64,000 nt of DNA from positions 5,994,001-6,058,000 of the forward strand of contig NZ_CP017174.1 of the NCBI RefSeq assembly GCF_006402735.1. The letters run 5' to 3'. Source of the DNA: Myxococcus xanthus (lineage in GTDB: Bacteria; Myxococcota; Myxococcia; Myxococcales; Myxococcaceae). The notes beneath the pieces were generated by a model. That model was not told the origin of the DNA. It ran no database searches and worked only from the letters and a program-made list of their open reading frames with translations. The translations under genes and the position numbers were made by a program. Shown piece after piece: positions 61,059 to 64,000 of the stretch; the first letter of the stretch is position 1, and each line of letters starts with the position of its first letter.

Positions 61059-61483
61059 CAGACGGCCACCGGGGCGCCATTGCCCAAGAGCTTGCAAGTG
61101 AACTCCACGACACCACCCGGGGTCAGCTTCTCGTCGTAGCTGTTGACGACCATGGGAATTCGCTTGCCCTTGGAGCCGGCCGATGCGCTGGGGTCGAAGA
61201 TGAACGTCACGTAGACGGTGCTCCCGTCATCGCGCGCGTCACGCAGCACGGACTGCGGCGCGGCGCCTTCCATGAAGTGTCCCGACAGGTCCGCGCTGGT
61301 GTCCTTCAGCGTCTGGACGCGGGACTTGTAGCCCGAGCCGCCGAGGTAATTCGTCTCGACGAAGTCGCCCGTCTCGCTAAGAGACGCATCCGTCAGGCCG
61401 TCGACGCGGTCAGCGGCCTGCGTGGCATTCGCGTCTGAGCGCACCGAAACACTGTCGAGGTGAGCAGCAACAGGGGTCGCCAT
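61058..61483 (-). CDS. Prophage major tail (tube) protein
   Basis: 141 residues. N-terminus (HLDSVSVRSDANATQAADRVDGLTDASLSETGDFVETNYLGG has the layout of small tail tube proteins), with a beta-rich C-terminal half (VYVTFIFDPS, GGVVEFTCKLLGNG). The position just before the tail chaperones is standard. ATG 61483. Confidence 0.65.
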   Translation of the reverse strand: MATPVAAHLDSVSVRSDANATQAADRVDGLTDASLSETGDFVETNYLGGSGYKSRVQTLKDTSADLSGHFMEGAAPQSVLRDARDDGSTVYVTFIFDPSASAGSKGKRIPMVVNSYDEKLTPGGVVEFTCKLLGNGAPVAV

Positions 61484-61494
61484 TGGTAGTTTCC

Positions 61495-61911
61495 CTACCG
61501 ACTCGGAAAGAGTCGCGAAAGCGTGGCAAGAATCTGGGCGGCAACCGTTTTGCGGAACTTCGCGCGCCCCCGTCGGGCGGGCTTGCGCAGGAAGTGGACC
61601 GGCGTGGCGAAACGCTGCTCGCCCCAGTGAAACCCTTCGTGGATGGCGCCCGCTGCGTCGTGGGCATACCCAGCCGTCGCGCTGACGCTCGCCTTCGCGT
61701 CGTTCAGCTCCGGGCCGTCGACAAACACGGACGTGCTCAGCGGCGGCTTGCCGTCCGTGTCCCGAGCGCCCACGGGAACCAGGGCGCGACTCGCCTGAAG
61801 CACCGTCGACGCGTGTTCGCGAGTCAAAGGCGCCAGGTCGGCGAGTACGGGCCGCTCCACCTTCCGCAGCTTGTCGAGCAGCCTGAAATCAAGAGCAACT
61901 TTGAGTGCCAT
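61495..61911 (-). CDS. HK97 gp10-like neck/tail completion protein
   Basis: 138 residues with the mixed helix-then-basic-tail pattern of HK97-gp10-like proteins: EHASTVLQASRALVPVGARDTDGK, then AGYAHDAAGAIHEGFHW (family YA..VHEG) and a basic C-terminus ending in PSR. It helps join head and tail. ATG 61911; copy 2 of the prophage repeat lies directly upstream. Confidence 0.7.
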   Translation of the reverse strand: MALKVALDFRLLDKLRKVERPVLADLAPLTREHASTVLQASRALVPVGARDTDGKPPLSTSVFVDGPELNDAKASVSATAGYAHDAAGAIHEGFHWGEQRFATPVHFLRKPARRGRAKFRKTVAAQILATLSRLFPSR

Positions 61912-61953
61912 TGCCCCCGGTAAATGCGTGCGCTTTCTCGCCGTGGCTCACGC
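61912..61953. repeat. 42-bp prophage repeat, copy 2
   Basis: Matches 52225-52266 at 35 of 42 bases in the same orientation. It spans the gap between two neck genes, from the start codon of one to the stop codon of the other (TGA 61950-61948). Confidence 0.5.
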
Positions 61954-62367
61954 GCCCAGGTCGATGAAGGAGGCATCCACGGTGAAGGTCCACCAATGCC
62001 GGTCGCTCCCGTCGGTGCCGACGTAGTTGGGGCTGCCTTCGTCCACCTCAATCAGCACGTAGCCCGGGGCATTCACGAGATGCAGCACGTCGAGGGCTGC
62101 GAGCGCGAGCGCCTGTCCCTCCCGGAAGCTCTCACGCGCCGAGCGCACGCGGACCTGACTGGTAACGGTTCGGTACGTCTTGCGGCCCCCGCCGATGAAG
62201 CTCTGCGGCGGCTCCCCTCCGGTTTGCAACACGAAGCACGCGACGTCCGGCACCGTGGCGTCGTCGTCTTCGAGCGTCGGGCCGAGAAACAGGTTGGCCC
62301 CGGCGCTCAGCCCGAGGCCCCCAGAGGCGAGAATCGTCGCGAGGTCGGCAGCCGTGTCGCGGGCCAT
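61948..62367 (-). CDS. Prophage minor capsid / tail completion protein
   Basis: 139 residues with the pattern of phage minor capsid or tail terminator proteins (VPDVACFVLQTGGEPPQSFIGGGRKTYRTVTSQVRVRS, ALDVLHL). ATG 62367 overlaps the preceding stop by one base (TAATG); TTG 62376 is less likely. Position between adaptor and gp10-like genes agrees. Confidence 0.65.
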   Translation of the reverse strand: MARDTAADLATILASGGLGLSAGANLFLGPTLEDDDATVPDVACFVLQTGGEPPQSFIGGGRKTYRTVTSQVRVRSARESFREGQALALAALDVLHLVNAPGYVLIEVDEGSPNYVGTDGSDRHWWTFTVDASFIDLGA

Positions 62368-62690
62368 TAGAGCCAAACCTTCCGGTAGCGCAGGACGCCC
62401 GCCCCGTCGACGTGCTCGTCAAGGGCGGCAGGGCGGCGGGCGTGGTTGAAGTCGGTGATGTCGTCACCCTTGAACCAAAGTCGGTGGCGCAGGGTGACGG
62501 GTGCTTCGGTGTAGACGACGAAGGACGCGACGAACTCGGCGCCGTTGGCGTCGCGAATCAGCTTTCGACTCGGTTGGATGCGCGCGGGAGCTTCATGGAT
62601 TGGCCCCAACAGAGGCGTCCCCCACGCGTCCCGGCCGACGACTTCGGCGTAGCTCACCCGCTGGCGGAAGAGAGAAGCGGGCCCGCTCAT
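62367..62690 (-). CDS. Phage head-tail adaptor (head closure) protein
   Basis: 107 residues, small beta-barrel type: LFRQRVSYAEVVGRDAWGTP, AEFVASFVVYTEAPVTLRHRLWFKGD are like SPP1 gp16/HK97 head closure proteins. ATG 62690 overlaps the connector gene stop by one base. Confidence 0.7.
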   Translation of the reverse strand: MSGPASLFRQRVSYAEVVGRDAWGTPLLGPIHEAPARIQPSRKLIRDANGAEFVASFVVYTEAPVTLRHRLWFKGDDITDFNHARRPAALDEHVDGAGVLRYRKVWL

Positions 62691-63346
62691 CAACTCGCCC
62701 TCCACAGGACATGAGGCGCGACGAGCAGTTCGGCGCGGGGGCTCGCAAGCCGCTGGCCTGCACTCCGCTCCCGGTAGCTCACGGACCAATCCCCGAGACT
62801 CTCGCTGGACACGTCGGAGTCACGCCCCCGGCCCCGGTAGAGCGCGCAGGCTTCGAGGATGGCGGCCTCTTCGACTTCGGCGGGCAGGGTAACGGGCCCC
62901 TGGGAGGCGTCGAGGGCCACTTGCCCCGGCGTCACGTAGCCGCCCGTGTACGTCACGGCCAGCGCATCGGGGCGCCCCTGCCGCATTTCGACTGTCAGAG
63001 TGACGAGCCCGCCAACGCGCGCCGTCACCGGCCAGAGGCCAGCGAGGCGGTAGAGAAGGCCCCCCGCCGCAAGGTCCCCGGCAAGGGTGTAGGCCGTGGC
63101 GTCGAGCAGCTCGCCCCCGTCCATCACCTGGAGGACTTCGACGAGCGGCGGGCGACTCAGGAGGACGTAGGGGCGGCCGTAGCTGTCCGGGTACTCCGTC
63201 ACCGTGGCCCGCTCGAAGGCCCGGCCGCACAGCCTCGCGATTGCACTGCTGGCGGCAGTGACGCAGCGCTCGACGTGCGAGTCGGAGGGCACGCCCAGGT
63301 CGGCGGCCACGGTAGCGGCAAGGCAGAGGTCAGTCGGGCGGGCCAT
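62690..63346 (-). CDS. Phage head-tail connector protein
   Basis: 218 residues. N-terminal helical part (SHVERCVTAASSAIARLCGRAF, family pattern of gp6/gp15-like connectors) and a later beta-rich insertion. It binds the portal ring. ATG 63346. A 90-nt gap upstream holds a GC-rich hairpin area and a partial copy of the prophage repeat core (63411-63423). Confidence 0.7.
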   Translation of the reverse strand: MARPTDLCLAATVAADLGVPSDSHVERCVTAASSAIARLCGRAFERATVTEYPDSYGRPYVLLSRPPLVEVLQVMDGGELLDATAYTLAGDLAAGGLLYRLAGLWPVTARVGGLVTLTVEMRQGRPDALAVTYTGGYVTPGQVALDASQGPVTLPAEVEEAAILEACALYRGRGRDSDVSSESLGDWSVSYRERSAGQRLASPRAELLVAPHVLWRAS

Positions 63347-63436
63347 GGAAGGGGCTCAGGACGGTGTAGGAACGACGAAGCCGGGGCCCCCAGGGGAAAG
63401 GGAGCCCCGGCCCGGGAAATGCGGCCTGGCGCGGCG

Positions 63437-63850
63437 CTAGGTGGCGGGAATCTCGTCCGGCCCGCACAGGACAATCAGGCTGGACGCGCCCAAGGTGGGA
63501 GATGTGCCCCCCGTGAGGGCCACCGTCTCGACGACTCGGAGGTAGCGCTGCGCAGTGGGGAGCCGGACGTTCACCCGGGCCACCGCGTTAGGGGCCGTGA
63601 GGGGGACGACTGCGGCATCGGGGAGGTCCGTCCATCCGTTCTGGCCGTCGGCGCTGTCCTGGAGCTTCGCGGCCAGCGACAGCGCTGTCGGGGCGCCCGT
63701 GGCGGCCCCCGTGGAAGCCGTCAGCACGCACGAGTCGAAGCTGAAGCGGTCGACAGCGGCACTGTTTCGCGTCCCCGCGCTCACAGCGGCGGGCACAGTC
63801 CCAGGGCGAATGCCGACGAGCACGCCCGCGTCGGTGGAATTGGCGTTCAT
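63437..63850 (-). CDS. Small prophage head protein, possibly decoration
   Basis: 137 residues, beta-rich, no membrane segment (SADGQNGWTDLPDAAVVPL, PTAQRYLRVVETVALTGG). It follows the capsid gene by 11 nt and precedes the connector, where head decoration or stabilising proteins are often found. No firm family. ATG 63850. Confidence 0.55.
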   Translation of the reverse strand: MNANSTDAGVLVGIRPGTVPAAVSAGTRNSAAVDRFSFDSCVLTASTGAATGAPTALSLAAKLQDSADGQNGWTDLPDAAVVPLTAPNAVARVNVRLPTAQRYLRVVETVALTGGTSPTLGASSLIVLCGPDEIPAT

Positions 63851-63861
63851 GGTGGTGCCTC

Positions 63862-64000
63862 TCAGGTGTAGGTGATGGAGCTGAACGCCTTCGGCTGGCG
63901 AACCTTGAAGTCGCCCTTCACGATGGCGCGAACCGTGGTCTCGTCGTACTCGGCGCGAACGTCGTGCTCGGAGAGAATCAAGTCCTCGTCGATGCCGTAG
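63862..64000 (-). CDS. Phage major capsid protein (partial, C-terminal end)
   Basis: Minus-strand frame open from the window edge to TGA 63864-63862. The last 45 residues include VRAIVKGDFKVRQPKAFSSI, the usual end of HK97-fold major capsid proteins (the VRAI..GDF.V..P.AF pattern). The rest lies beyond the window. Confidence 0.7.
   Translation of the reverse strand, partial: YGIDEDLILSEHDVRAEYDETTVRAIVKGDFKVRQPKAFSSITYT

Noticed and set aside
1..64000. CRISPR array, rRNA or complete tRNA gene
   Set aside because: No regularly spaced repeats and no rRNA or tRNA signatures were seen on either strand.

Overview
The window looks like a myxobacterial chromosome, most likely Myxococcus or a close relative. 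It has very high GC and strong third-position bias, giving long antisense shadow frames. It carries many lipoproteins, a SitA-type outer-membrane-exchange toxin, a DUF2381 protein paired with a Ser/Thr kinase, and a fulvocin C-like bacteriocin. The host is inferred from these families, not from an rRNA.

Region by region. 1-6.9 kb: end of a type VI secretion cluster (tssE partial, tssF, tssG, tssH/clpV, a lipoprotein), closed by a good intrinsic terminator. 7.0-9.4 kb: short ribosome hibernation factor, membrane-anchored thioredoxin, GH16 glucanase lipoprotein. 9.5-13.5 kb: sulfate ABC transporter operon sbp-cysT-cysW-cysA. Its leader holds a 24-codon ORF with four consecutive Cys codons, a candidate antiterminator and an intrinsic terminator, which together form a likely cysteine attenuator. 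13.7-22.8 kb: tight operon of three paralogous, unusual HSP100/Clp-like double AAA+ proteins with a shared N-terminal region that I do not recognise. 22.8-41.7 kb: mostly housekeeping and metabolism (Fe-SOD, flavin reductase, molybdopterin oxidoreductase with 2Fe-2S and cytochrome partners, ClpE-like ATPase, MFS pump, GH6 cellulase, amidase, LysR with a divergent dehydrogenase, RecQ).

41.7-49.1 kb: pirin, a pseudokinase, an active-looking membrane Ser/Thr kinase with a DUF2381 partner, and a SitA lipoprotein toxin (HH nuclease-like C-terminus) with an Imm11-type immunity gene. A good sigma-54-like site lies before the toxin. 49.1-50.6 kb: decayed DNA with a methyltransferase pseudogene and one small ORFan.

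50.6-64.0 kb: a siphovirus-like prophage read right to left (minus strand). It runs from the end of the major capsid gene through connector, tail completion, tail tube, tail chaperones, tape measure and tail tip to a lysis cassette. The chaperone pair shows a textbook -1 frameshift site (GGGAAAA). The tail-tip protein ends in a Hint (intein-like) domain. A fulvocin C-like bacteriocin gene sits on the opposite strand between the tail and lysis modules, as a moron would. No tRNA, rRNA or CRISPR array was found.
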